This document shows positions 16,971-24,734 of a stretch of DNA of 64,000 bases, in pieces; position 1 is the first letter of the stretch; each line of letters starts with the position of its first letter. The notes beneath the pieces were generated by a model. That model saw only the letters and a list, made by a program, of their open reading frames with translations. It did not search any database and was not told the origin of the DNA. Made by a program: the position numbers and the translations under genes. Origin of the DNA: JAIBJN01 sp963699495 (lineage in GTDB: Bacteria > Actinomycetota > Thermoleophilia > Gaiellales > Gaiellaceae); the NCBI GenBank assembly GCA_963699495.1, contig CAVOUB010000007.1, positions 1 to 64,000 of the forward strand, written 5' to 3'.

Positions 16971-17627
16971 ATGCCGCCCGTGCGCCTGTACGACTACGCG
17001 GCGTCGGCCAACTGCTACAAGGCCCGGCTCCTGCTCGCGCAGCTCGGCCTCGACTACGAGCGCGTGCCGGTGGACATCTTCGCGGGCGACTCGACGACGG
17101 AGTCCTACCGGGCGAAGAACCCGGCCGGCCGGACGCCCGTGCTCGAGCTGGAGTCCGGCGAGACGATCGCCGAGTCGAACGCGATCCTCCTGTTCCTTGG
17201 CGACGGGACGCCGTTCGTGCCCGACGCGCTCGTCGAGCGGGCGCGGGCCTGGCAATGGCTCTTCTTCGAGCAGAACCTCTTCGAGCCGAACGTCGGCACC
17301 GCCCGCTTCTGGCGCCTGACCGGCCGCGACAAGGCGCACCCGGAGGTCTTCGCGACGCGCGTCGAGTCCGCGCGGGCGGCCCTCGCCGTGCTCGACGACG
17401 GTCTCGGCGACCGGGCCTTCCTGCTCGGCGACCGCTATACCGTCGCCGACGTCTCGCTCTACGCCTATGCGCATGTCGCCGGAGAGGCCGGCATCGAGAT
17501 GAGCGCCTACCCGACCCTCGCCGCCTGGCTACGCCGCGTCGAGGGGACGCCTGGATTCGTCAACGACCTCGAGCCCTACCCGCCCAACGCGTACGCAGGG
17601 TCCGGCGGGCCCTCCCTGCACGGCTAG
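16971..17627 (+). CDS. Glutathione S-transferase family protein
   Basis: This 218-residue protein has an N-terminal thioredoxin-like domain starting RLYDYAASANCYKARLLL and a helical C-terminal domain with the GST signature LGDRYTVADVSLYAYAHV. A Cys in NCYK stands at the usual catalytic position, which suggests a Cys-type enzyme rather than a Tyr/Ser one. A close paralogue lies at 53058-53651 inside the N-methylglutamate operon. The start is probably leaderless: CAATCT (16959-16964) is 6 bases before the ATG. The thiol used and the substrate are not known. Confidence 0.87.
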   Translation: MPPVRLYDYAASANCYKARLLLAQLGLDYERVPVDIFAGDSTTESYRAKNPAGRTPVLELESGETIAESNAILLFLGDGTPFVPDALVERARAWQWLFFEQNLFEPNVGTARFWRLTGRDKAHPEVFATRVESARAALAVLDDGLGDRAFLLGDRYTVADVSLYAYAHVAGEAGIEMSAYPTLAAWLRRVEGTPGFVNDLEPYPPNAYAGSGGPSLHG

Positions 17628-17850
17628 CCGATCCGGGCCGCGAGCGAGCCCGCGTTCGCGACGGCGAAGCCCTCCCAGTCGTTGTTGAGTACGCGAAGAC
17701 CTCGACGCGCTGCCTCCAGGCGCGGAGCCGCCGCGCCCACTCGTCGCTCCCGCTCCGAGTAGTTGCTGCCGCCGGCCCCTGCTGCCGTGATGGGACGCGC
17801 ACGTAGGTCCACCCGGCCGTGAGCCGATGCGGACCGGCTTCACGCTGTCG
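17624..17850 (-). pseudogene. Remnant of a DUF72 (YecE-like) gene
   Basis: Reading the minus strand in alternating frames recovers the C-terminal part of a DUF72 protein. The pieces are TAGWTYVR, then NYSERE in another frame, then SDEWARRLRAWRQRVEVFAY, then NNDWEGFAVANA in a third. One clear lesion is a missing T in GCGTACTCAACAACGAC (TAC TTC AAC AAC expected); at least two more indels are needed. The N-terminal two thirds of the family are absent. The last stop overlaps the end of the GST gene. This is a decayed gene fragment; no function is expected. Confidence 0.75.
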
Positions 17851-17924
17851 TGCTACCCGGCCCGCCGACTCGTCGCCTCTAGTCACCATCCGCACGTTGC
17901 CGTAAGCTTCGTGCCGACTGGTAC

Positions 17925-19448
17925 GTGGCGGAGTCGTTCTTCATCGACGAGGAGCTCGACTGGTGGGGCGACACGGAGCCTGCGGCGGCTGTTGCCGTCC
18001 CGACCGTGCCGCGCCGCCGGCGGCCGCCGTCCAGGACGCTGGCGGGCGACCTCCGGCGGCTGCGGGCCGGCTTCGAGCGGCGCTCGCCGATCCCGGCCGC
18101 CGCGGCTGCCCTGTTCGGCCTCCTGCTCCTGGCGGCCCTGGCCGTGGTCCTACGCCTCTCGCTCGCCGGCGAGGACGCGCCCGCTCCCGTCGCGGCGCAA
18201 CCCGTGCCCCGCCCCGCCGTCGCGAGCGCGGCGGCCGCCGAAAGCGCCTCGGCTGCACCCTCGCCGGCGCTGCTGAAGCAGGGAAACGGCGGGCCACGCG
18301 TCCGCGACCTCCAGGTCGCCCTCACCGCCCTCGGCCTCCTCTCGGGAGCAGACGGCGACTACGGGGCGGCGACGTCGGCGGCGGTCGCCGCCTTCCAGGG
18401 CGCCAACGGCCTGGCGGCGGACGGCGTCGCCGGCCCGGCGACCGTGGCGGCACTGAACGAGACTATCTCCGAGCGCGCCCGGGAGCATGCCGCCGCAGCC
18501 GAGGCGGGGATCGCCGCAGCGGCGGCGGCCGGCCGGCTCGACGCGAAGACGGCGGAGGCCGCGAGGGCCGCCGTCGCCGACACAGTGCAGGCGGTCGCCG
18601 CGCAGAGCCCCGGGAGAGCTGCCGTCCTCGTCTTGGCGCTGCGCGATGTCGCGGGCGTTGCCGACGGCTACACAACGAACCGGGCCGCGCTCTTCGACGA
18701 GCTCCGGGCCAACGTGGACGCGCTCGCCGCCGGTCTCCCGGAGGCGCGCTTGACCGGCGACGTCAGCGACGGGGCCGGCGTCGTCTATCGCTACTTTGCC
18801 GACCACGGGTACCAGTTCCACCCGCTGGCGAGCTTCGTGAGGCTCAATAACCTCGTACGCAAGGGAGAGCGCGAGCAGACGGGCCGCCTGGCCGACGCGC
18901 TCGTCGCGCGCGGCGTCAGGAACGGGAACGCGCTGCTCTGGCAGTACCGCTTCCCCTTCGGCGGCCCCGAGGTGTGGACGTCGGGCTTTGCGCAGGCGGT
19001 CGGCGCACAGGCGCTCGCGCGGGCGGGCGATCTCCTCGGCGACCGGCGCCTGACCGAGGCGGCGACCGCCTCGTTCCGGGCGATCCCGCGCGACCTCACG
19101 CTGTCGGTAGACGGCGGAGACTGGATCCAGGAGTACAGCTTTTCGGACATCGCCATCCTGAACGCGCAGCTGGAATCGACCGTTGCTCTGCGCGACTACG
19201 CCAAGCTGACGGGGGACGAGAAGGCCAGCGCCTACGTCGCCGGGCTCAGCGAGACGACGAAGTCGGTGCTGGGGCAGTTCGACACCGGCTGCTGGTCGCT
19301 CTATTCCCTGGGCGGGAGGCCGGCGAGCAACCTCTACCACTCGTACCACGTGGATCTGCTCGAGAAGCTCGGGCGCCTCACCCACGACCCTGTGTACCGT
19401 GAGACGGGCCGGCGCTGGCGCGGCTACCTGGACGCGGGAGGCTGCTAG
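17925..19448 (+). CDS. Membrane-anchored peptidoglycan-binding protein with C5-epimerase-like domain
   Basis: This 507-residue protein begins with a cytoplasmic basic segment and one transmembrane helix (about residues 58-82). An Ala/Pro-rich stretch leads to a PG_binding_1 domain (about 117-175, GPRVRDLQVALTALGLLSGADGDYG). A helical Ala-rich spacer and a domain resembling the C-terminus of D-glucuronyl C5-epimerase follow (about 255-505, with SGFAQAVGAQALARAGDLLGD and NLYHSYHVDLLEKLG). It probably sits on the outer face, held to the wall, and acts on a polysaccharide. The start is a GTG. The gene lies between two decayed gene fragments, which suggests a region of turnover. Confidence 0.75.
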   Translation: MAESFFIDEELDWWGDTEPAAAVAVPTVPRRRRPPSRTLAGDLRRLRAGFERRSPIPAAAAALFGLLLLAALAVVLRLSLAGEDAPAPVAAQPVPRPAVASAAAAESASAAPSPALLKQGNGGPRVRDLQVALTALGLLSGADGDYGAATSAAVAAFQGANGLAADGVAGPATVAALNETISERAREHAAAAEAGIAAAAAAGRLDAKTAEAARAAVADTVQAVAAQSPGRAAVLVLALRDVAGVADGYTTNRAALFDELRANVDALAAGLPEARLTGDVSDGAGVVYRYFADHGYQFHPLASFVRLNNLVRKGEREQTGRLADALVARGVRNGNALLWQYRFPFGGPEVWTSGFAQAVGAQALARAGDLLGDRRLTEAATASFRAIPRDLTLSVDGGDWIQEYSFSDIAILNAQLESTVALRDYAKLTGDEKASAYVAGLSETTKSVLGQFDTGCWSLYSLGGRPASNLYHSYHVDLLEKLGRLTHDPVYRETGRRWRGYLDAGGC

Positions 19449-19645
19449 CCCTGCGCGTCGATCCACGGCTCGTCGAGGAGCACCACGGCCGGCTCCGGCG
19501 CGAGCGCGATCCGCTGCTGCCGGCCGCCGGAGAGCTGGTGCGGGCAGCGGTCGCCGTGCTCGGAGAGACCGACGAGCGAGAGCGCCTCCGCGACGAGGGC
19601 GGCGCGGCCTCCGCGCGGCAGCCCGTAGCCGACGTTCTGCGCGGG
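19445..19645 (-). pseudogene. Remnant of an ABC-transporter ATPase gene
   Basis: About 66 codons open on the minus strand read QNVGYGLPRGGRAALVAEAL, then the signature region PHQLSGGRQQRIALA, then a Walker B, PAVVLLDEPW. This is the middle of an ABC ATPase of the iron(III)/FbpC-like group. The usual RAL segment between signature and Walker B has been deleted, the Walker A half is missing and the frame closes at once after DEPWIDAQG. There is no start codon. It is a gene fragment, too short and too damaged to work. Confidence 0.8.
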
Positions 19646-19677
19646 TCAGGGCAACTTAGACCAGCAGGGAGCCCGCC

Positions 19678-20127
19678 CTACGCCGGCCCGGCCTCGACGA
19701 GCTCCTTCAGGCGAGCGAGGTCGGCTTCGAGCTGCTTCTGGGCATGCCGCGTCACGACCGAAGCGAGCAGCCGCGCCGCCAGCATCGTGTACGTGGTGTC
19801 GATCACGGCGGTGAGGCGCGTCCGTCCGTCTTCCTCCTCGAGCCGCTGCGAGATGGTCGCCTCGAAGGCGTCGGAGACGAGCTGCACGACGATGGTTCGC
19901 GGCGCCTCGACCTGCACGATCTCGGCCTCGAGCTCGATGCGCTGCCCGTGGTCCTCGAAGACGTCGCGGTAACGGCTGCCCTTCTCGGGCGGCCCCTCCG
20001 TGAGAGGCTCGCTCTCGACGAGAGCGCCCATCCACCGGCACCGGCGCTCGGAGTCGGCCAGCCAGACGAAGACCTCGCCGGGCGCCGCCGCGATCTCGAT
20101 CGAGTGCTCGTTCCGCTGGGCGCTCAG
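19678..20127 (-). CDS. SRPBCC / polyketide-cyclase-like protein, probable CTG start
   Basis: The product is a START-like (SRPBCC) ligand-binding protein. The first ATG (20031) would remove the conserved first strand, which reads RNEHSIEIAAAPGEVFVWLADSERRCRW upstream of it. In that frame no ATG, GTG or TTG exists before the preceding stop. The only plausible initiator is CTG at 20127, overlapping the stop of the upstream gene as CTGA and giving 149 residues, the normal family length. The C-terminus is ARLKELVEAGPA. The ligand is unknown. Coupling to the Pro-rich protein upstream suggests a two-gene operon. Confidence 0.7.
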   Translation of the reverse strand: MSAQRNEHSIEIAAAPGEVFVWLADSERRCRWMGALVESEPLTEGPPEKGSRYRDVFEDHGQRIELEAEIVQVEAPRTIVVQLVSDAFEATISQRLEEEDGRTRLTAVIDTTYTMLAARLLASVVTRHAQKQLEADLARLKELVEAGPA

Positions 20128-20672
20128 GGCTTCTCGGGTGGCTCCGCGGAGCGGCGCATCTCGTCCGCCGCCGCCTTGCCCTCTTCGTGGATGCGGCGAC
20201 GCATCGCCTCGAACTCGTCGCGGGGCGGCGGCTCGCCGGCGGCAGGCGGCGGGGGTGGCGGCGGCGGTTCCTTCGGCTTGGGGGCGGGCGGCTCGGGAGA
20301 CGGCGGCGGCTCCTTGGGGCCGGCCGCCGGGGGCTTCGCCGGCGCAGGCGCGGGAGGGGGCGGCTCCTCGGCCGCAGGCGCGGGCGGCTCCTCGACCGCG
20401 GGCGCAGGCGGCTCCTCGACCGGAGGCGGCTCCTCGACCGGAGGCGGCTCCTCGACGACGGTTTCCGAGCCCGTCGCGGCGGGCTCGACGTCGTCGACGT
20501 CGGCGACTGCGGCCCGGGCTTCGGCCAGCTTGCGCCGCAGCTCCTCCGTCCGGTCGTCGGGCGGGCGCGCCGGAGCCTCCGCCGGGCGCCTGAAGCGCGC
20601 GAGCACGGCACCGACCGCGGCGCCTGCGAGCGCGACGAGCGCGAGTTTCGTGGTTCGTCTCACTTCCGGCAC
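20124..20672 (-). CDS. Anchored protein with long Pro/Glu low-complexity linker
   Basis: This 182-residue protein has a single hydrophobic segment near the N-terminus (about residues 8-24), a short charged helix (TEELRRKLAEARAAV) and then about 90 residues dominated by repeats of EEPPPV and EEPPAPA type. It closes with a charged helix (DEFEAMRRRIHEEGKAAADEMRR). The repeats are also visible in the DNA (20380-20460). It could be a membrane-anchored spacer or scaffold. I do not recognise a family. It sits upstream of the SRPBCC gene and diverges from the rpsF operon. Confidence 0.65.
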   Translation of the reverse strand: MPEVRRTTKLALVALAGAAVGAVLARFRRPAEAPARPPDDRTEELRRKLAEARAAVADVDDVEPAATGSETVVEEPPPVEEPPPVEEPPAPAVEEPPAPAAEEPPPPAPAPAKPPAAGPKEPPPSPEPPAPKPKEPPPPPPPPAAGEPPPRDEFEAMRRRIHEEGKAAADEMRRSAEPPEKP

Positions 20673-20715
20673 TCTTTCACGACACCAAGCCGGCGGGCAA
20701 GCCGTCAGTCGCCGC

Positions 20716-20721
20716 TATACT
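20716..20721 (+). promoter_or_regulatory. -10 element of the rpsF-ssb-rpsR-rplI operon
   Basis: TATACT fits the consensus well. It leaves a leader of roughly 85 bases before the GTG of rpsF. No convincing -35 is seen at 16-18 bases. The leader could hold an S6/S18 autoregulatory fold, but I could not confirm one by eye. Confidence 0.45.
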
Positions 20722-20814
20722 CGACGGGCTTCTCGCTTCGCCAGGTGTAGCTGATTCCCGAGCTGCACGACCAAGGCGGGGCCGTTAGACCGAGGGAAGG
20801 GAGACACGGGAACA

Positions 20815-21234
20815 GTGAACCCATACGAGATCATGCTGCTGCTCGACTCCGAGCTGGCCGACGAGCGCCAGGCCGAGATCCTCACGCGCATCCGCGAGCT
20901 CGTCGAGCAGCGCGGCGGCTCCTGGCAGGGCGACGACGCCTGGGGACGGCGGAAGCTCGCTTACGAGATCGACAAGAAGCCGGAGGCGTTCTACTTCCTG
21001 CTTCATTTCGACTGCGACGCCGAGACGCTCGACGAGCTCACGCGCGTCCTGAAGATCACCGACGGGGTGCTTCGCCACATGGCCGTCCGGCGCCTGCCGG
21101 CGTCCGCGACCATGCCCGCCCGCGAGCCGTCCTCCGGGCACCCCCGCGAGCACGCTCGGGAGGCTCCGGCACCTGCGGCCGCCGCACCGGTCCCCGAAGC
21201 CTCGCCCGCCGAGACCGTCCAGGCCGCCGAGTAG
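20815..21234 (+). CDS. rpsF: Ribosomal protein S6
   Basis: This 139-residue protein begins NPYEIMLLLDSELADERQAEIL and has the S6 core strands (WGRRKLAYEIDKKPEAFYFLLHF, VLKITDGVLRHMAVRR). About 40 extra residues follow, rich in Pro and Ala, longer than the usual 95-100. S6 binds 16S rRNA in the platform of the small subunit together with S18, encoded two genes on. It starts with GTG and heads the operon rpsF-ssb-rpsR-rplI. Confidence 0.95.
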   Translation: MNPYEIMLLLDSELADERQAEILTRIRELVEQRGGSWQGDDAWGRRKLAYEIDKKPEAFYFLLHFDCDAETLDELTRVLKITDGVLRHMAVRRLPASATMPAREPSSGHPREHAREAPAPAAAAPVPEASPAETVQAAE

Positions 21235-21269
21235 GCTAGAACAAACGTTCGACTGAGGAGCTGAGAACC

Positions 21270-21710
21270 ATGGCTGGAGACATCAACCGCGTCACGCTCG
21301 TCGGCCGCCTCACGCGCGACCCCGAGCTCCGTCATCTCCCGTCGGGCCAGCCGGTCCTGGCGCTCGGCCTGGCGGTCAACGGCCGCCAGCGCGACGATGC
21401 GGGCAACTGGACCGACAAGCCGAACTTCTTCGACGTCAAGGTCTTCGGAAACCAGGCCGAGATGCTCTCCCAGCACCTCGCGAAGGGCCGCCGGGTCGGC
21501 ATCGACGGGCGACTCGACTGGTCGTCCTGGGAGACCGAGGGGCAGAAGCGCTCCAAGGTCGAGGTCGTGGCGTTCCAGGTGCAGTTCCTCGACAGCCGCG
21601 GGGAGACCGGCGGGGAGAGCCAGTACATCCCGTCCTCGGACGTCGCGCCGGACCAGAGCGACTTCGCGCGCACCGGCGCAGCCGCGGCCGACGACGACAT
21701 TCCGTTCTAG
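21270..21710 (+). CDS. ssb: Single-stranded DNA-binding protein
   Basis: This 146-residue protein has the OB fold of SSB (NRVTLVGRLTRDPELRHLPSGQPV; NFFDVKVFGNQAEMLSQHLAKGRRVGIDGRL) and the acidic tip DDDIPF at the C-terminus that binds partner proteins. It coats single-stranded DNA in replication and repair. The linker between core and tip is short for an actinobacterium. It lies between rpsF and rpsR, the common bacterial order. Confidence 0.96.
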   Translation: MAGDINRVTLVGRLTRDPELRHLPSGQPVLALGLAVNGRQRDDAGNWTDKPNFFDVKVFGNQAEMLSQHLAKGRRVGIDGRLDWSSWETEGQKRSKVEVVAFQVQFLDSRGETGGESQYIPSSDVAPDQSDFARTGAAAADDDIPF

Positions 21711-21730
21711 AGAGAGGTACCTGAGGCGAC

Positions 21731-22015
21731 ATGGCACGAGAGCAAGCAAAGCGACAACGACGCACCTCCCCCTCGACCGGGCCGACCCGGCGGAAGAGCT
21801 GCTACTTCTGTCGCGAGAAGATCGACGAGGTCGACTACAAGAACTACAACCAGCTCCGGCGCTATATCTCCGAGAAGGGGAAGATCCGCTCGCGCCGGAT
21901 CACCGGGGCGTGCCGCCGCCACCAGGCGCAGATCGCGGTCGCCGTCAAGCGCGCCCGTGAGGTCGCCCTCCTCCCCTACGTCGACTCGCATCACGTCAGC
22001 AGCGGGAATCGCTGA
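21731..22015 (+). CDS. rpsR: Ribosomal protein S18
   Basis: This 94-residue protein has the S18 core (DYKNYNQLRRYISEKGKIRSRRITGACRRHQAQIAVAVKRAREVALLPY). The N-terminal segment carries CYFC and, with the later Cys of TGAC, could form a zinc site, i.e. a zinc-ribbon paralogue type rather than a Cys-free one. It pairs with S6 in the 30S platform. Its stop overlaps the rplI ATG by one base (TGATG). Confidence 0.96.
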   Translation: MAREQAKRQRRTSPSTGPTRRKSCYFCREKIDEVDYKNYNQLRRYISEKGKIRSRRITGACRRHQAQIAVAVKRAREVALLPYVDSHHVSSGNR

Positions 22016-22668
22016 TGGACGTCATCCTCCTCGGCGACGTCGACAAGGTCGGCCTTCGCGGCGAGGTCGTCTCCGTCTCGCGCGGCTACATGCGGAACTA
22101 CCTGCAGCCGCGGCGGCTCGCCGAGGTCGCGACGGCCGCCCGCGTCGCCGAGCTCGAGCGGCGCGAGGCGGAGCGCGCGCGCCACGAGGCTCGCTCGGCG
22201 GACGAGGCCGAGTCGATCGCCGAGACGCTGCGGAAGACGGTGCTCAGCTTCGAGGTCAACGCAGGTCCCCGGGGGACGCTGTTCGGCTCGGTCACGCCGA
22301 CCGACATCGCCGATGAGATCTGGCGCACGCGCAAGATCCGCGTCGACCGGCGCAAGATCGACCTCAAGGACCCGATCAAGCGGATCGGGCGCTACGCGGT
22401 GCCGATCGCCGTCTTCGAGGACATCCGGGTCGAGGTGAAGACGCTCGTCGTGCCCCTCGGCGGCGAGCTGCCTCCCGAGGAGGAGCTCGAGGCCATGGCC
22501 GCCGCCGAGGCCGAGGCCGAGGCGATGGAGGTCGCCGCGAAGGGCGAGGCGGTCGAGGAGATCGAGGTCGTCGAGGTCGAAGCCGACGGCGACGATGTGG
22601 TCGAGATCGCCGAAGCGGTCGAGGTCGAGGCGGACGCCGCCGAGGCCGAGCCCGACGAAGCCCGCTAG
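22015..22668 (+). CDS. rplI: Ribosomal protein L9 with long acidic tail
   Basis: Residues 1-148 are ordinary L9: the N-terminal domain MDVILLGDVDKVGLRGEVVSVSRGYMRNYL, a connecting helix rich in Arg and Glu, and the C-terminal domain ending VEVKTLVVPL. About 65 extra residues follow, made almost wholly of Glu, Ala, Val and Asp (for example EEIEVVEVEADGDDVVEIAE). Normal L9 is about 150 residues. The tail may be unstructured and contact other ribosomes or proteins. The 3' end overlaps the convergent monooxygenase gene by 4 bases. Confidence 0.94.
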   Translation: MDVILLGDVDKVGLRGEVVSVSRGYMRNYLQPRRLAEVATAARVAELERREAERARHEARSADEAESIAETLRKTVLSFEVNAGPRGTLFGSVTPTDIADEIWRTRKIRVDRRKIDLKDPIKRIGRYAVPIAVFEDIRVEVKTLVVPLGGELPPEEELEAMAAAEAEAEAMEVAAKGEAVEEIEVVEVEADGDDVVEIAEAVEVEADAAEAEPDEAR

Positions 22669-22979
22669 CCCTCGGGGCTGACGACCACCTCGTAGTGCGC
22701 TGAGCGCTCGTCCCAGCGCGAGAGCACGGCGCGCGCAGCCTCGGGCACGACAGCAACCTCGTAGTCCTCGCCGGCGAATCCCCTCACCGAGTCGAGCGAG
22801 TCCCAGAGCGTCAGGGTGGCGAACTCGACCCCGTCCTCCAGGTCCCGGCGGACGAGGTAGGAGCCGCGGTGGCCCTCGTGGCTCGCGACCGACGGGAAAA
22901 TCGTCGTCTTCAGCAGCTCCTCGTAGGCGTCGGCGTCGTCCCGACTCGCCGCCCAGCCTCTCCACCAGCGCGCGATCAT
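22665..22979 (-). CDS. Antibiotic-biosynthesis-monooxygenase-like (ABM) protein
   Basis: This 104-residue protein has the dimeric ferredoxin-like ABM fold: MIARWWRGWAASRDDADAYEELL, then HRGSYLVRRDLEDGVEFATLTLWDSLDSVRGFAGEDYEVAVVP. Members include heme-degrading and quinol monooxygenases. The Trp-rich N-terminus and the FAGEDYE segment match the group of small proteins of unknown substrate. I took the ATG at 22979; longer frames upstream look non-coding. Confidence 0.75.
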   Translation of the reverse strand: MIARWWRGWAASRDDADAYEELLKTTIFPSVASHEGHRGSYLVRRDLEDGVEFATLTLWDSLDSVRGFAGEDYEVAVVPEAARAVLSRWDERSAHYEVVVSPEG

Positions 22980-23070
22980 GACCTCGTCAACGCGGGTGCG
23001 CGCACGCCGATTCCCGCGGGAAGAGAACCCGCGGCCGGGCCGTCTAGGTAAACAGCGGGCCCTCCTCAGG

Positions 23071-23105
23071 AAGCGGGGCGCCGAATGCGGCACGGCGCCC
23101 CGCTT
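23071..23105 (-). terminator. Hairpin after dnaB
   Basis: A perfect 13-base-pair stem (AAGCGGGGCGCCG pairing with CGGCGCCCCGCTT) with a 9-base loop begins 18 bases after the dnaB stop. There is no run of T on the minus strand after it, so it is a stem-only terminator candidate. Confidence 0.6.
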
Positions 23106-23122
23106 ACCGCCCGACGACAGCC

Positions 23123-24487
23123 CTAGCCGGCGGCGAGGTCGGAGAACTTCGCGTAGCGCTTGAGGAACGACAGCTTCACCGTGTCGGTCGGGCCGTTGCG
23201 GTGCTTCGCGACGATCACCTCGGCGAGGCCCTGCTGGTCCGATTCCTCGGCGTTGTAGTACTCGTCGCGATAGATGAACATGACGATGTCGGCGTCCTGC
23301 TCGATCGAGCCGCTCTCGCGCAGGTCGGAGAGGATCGGCCGCTTGTCGTGGCGCTGCTCCACCGCCCTCGAGAGCTGGGAGAGCGCGACGATGGGGACGT
23401 CGAGGTCGCGCGCCAGCACCTTCAGCGAGCGCGAGATCTGGGAGACCTCCTGGACGCGGTTCTCCGCCGACATCCCGGAGGTCATCAGCTGCATGTAGTC
23501 GACGATGATCAGCCCCAGGTCGGGGTGCTTGCCCTTCAGCCGCCGCGCCTTCGAGCGGATCTCCATCATCGTGATCGACCCCGTGTCGTCGACGTAGATC
23601 GGCGCCTTGGCGAGCTTGTCGCAGGCGGCGGTCAGGCGCGGCCAGTCGTCCGCAGACAGCTTGCCCGTCCGCAGCCGCTGCGACTCGACCTTCGCCTCGC
23701 TACACATCAGCCGCTGGGTCACCTCCGACTTGGACATCTCGAGCGTGAAGAGGGCGACCGGGACGTTCTTGCGCACGGCCAGGTTGGCCGCGACACCGAG
23801 GCCGAGCGCCGACTTCCCCATGCTCGGCCGGGCGGCGATGACGACGAGGTTGCCCTCCTGGAACCCGGAGGTGATGCGGTCGAGGTCGCGGAACCCGGAG
23901 GGGATGCCGGTGACGTCGGCCCCCGACTCGTAGAGCTGCGTGATGCGCTCGAAGCTCTCCTTCAGGAGCGTCTCGATGTGGCTGAACTCCGAGGTCGCCT
24001 TCTCCTGGGAGAGGTCGAAGAGAATCTGCTCGGCTCGGTCGACGAGCTCGGGAGTCTCTCCGGGCCGCTCCCAGCCGAGTCGAGCGATCTCGCCGCCGAC
24101 GCGGATGAGGCCGCGAAGTGTTGCCGTCTCCTTGACGATCTGCGCGTAGTGGCCGGCGTTCGCGCTCGCAGGAACGAGCGCCGCCAGCTCATGGATGCGG
24201 ACCTTGCCGCCGACGTCCTCGAGCTCGCCGCGCTCGTCCAGCTCGTCGACGAGCGTGATCGCGTCGACCGGCTCGCCCTTCGCGTAGAGCGCGAGCGCGG
24301 CGCGGTAGATCCTGGCATGGCTCTCCCGGTAGCACTCGCGCCCGTCGGGGGAGAGCACCTCGCTCACCGCCGCGATCGCGGAGGGTGAGAGCATCATCGC
24401 GCCGAGGACCGATTCCTCGGCGTCGAGATTCTGCGGGGGTACCTGCGGGTCCTGGACGGCCGCGGTCCGGGCGCCGTTCGTCACCAT
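23123..24487 (-). CDS. dnaB: Replicative DNA helicase DnaB
   Basis: This 454-residue hexameric helicase has the N-terminal DnaB domain (PQNLDAEESVLGAMMLSPSAI) and a RecA-like motor with Walker A (ARPSMGKSALG), Walker B (LIIVDYMQLM) and the arginine/sensor region (ALSQLSRAVEQR, QDADIVMFIYRDEYY). It unwinds DNA at the replication fork. There is no intein. Unlike many actinobacteria, where dnaB follows rplI on the same strand, here it is inverted and convergent with the rplI/ABM pair. The start ATG at 24487 is followed directly by GTG. Confidence 0.96.
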   Translation of the reverse strand: MVTNGARTAAVQDPQVPPQNLDAEESVLGAMMLSPSAIAAVSEVLSPDGRECYRESHARIYRAALALYAKGEPVDAITLVDELDERGELEDVGGKVRIHELAALVPASANAGHYAQIVKETATLRGLIRVGGEIARLGWERPGETPELVDRAEQILFDLSQEKATSEFSHIETLLKESFERITQLYESGADVTGIPSGFRDLDRITSGFQEGNLVVIAARPSMGKSALGLGVAANLAVRKNVPVALFTLEMSKSEVTQRLMCSEAKVESQRLRTGKLSADDWPRLTAACDKLAKAPIYVDDTGSITMMEIRSKARRLKGKHPDLGLIIVDYMQLMTSGMSAENRVQEVSQISRSLKVLARDLDVPIVALSQLSRAVEQRHDKRPILSDLRESGSIEQDADIVMFIYRDEYYNAEESDQQGLAEVIVAKHRNGPTDTVKLSFLKRYAKFSDLAAG

Positions 24488-24578
24488 CGGACGCGACTCT
24501 AAGGGGCCTGGACGCGTCGCACCGAAGTCTGTTGATTGTGAATCCACAGCCGCTAAATCCCCCCTGCGCAGGACAGAA

Positions 24579-24590
24579 GAACACATGTTC
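24579..24590. promoter_or_regulatory. Possible LexA (SOS) box between dnaB and purA
   Basis: GAACACATGTTC fits the Gram-positive/actinobacterial SOS pattern GAAC-N4-GTTC. The flanking bases match except for the first C. It sits 92 bases upstream of the dnaB start and 145 upstream of purA. It is itself enclosed by the arms CCTGCGC and GCGCAGG (24563-24600). LexA control of dnaB would be unusual, so this is only a candidate. Confidence 0.35.
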
Positions 24591-24734
24591 CCAGCGCAGG
24601 CGGACGGCGTTGCCCAACTCCGCCCACAGCCCTGTGGACGTGTTTCCCGCTCCGCGCGCTTTTTTCGACACGCCCTTTCCACACCCCGTGTGGACGGCCG
24701 CTCGGGCCGCCCCGGCGACTAAGCTCCCGCTCAG

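Noticed and set aside
20180..20470. TonB-like protein from the Pro/Glu linker
   Set aside because: No TonB C-terminal domain and no sign of an outer membrane in this organism.
24488..24734. Replication origin between dnaB and purA because of TCCACA-like motifs
   Set aside because: Each candidate DnaA box has two or more mismatches, and no dnaA or dnaN lies nearby.
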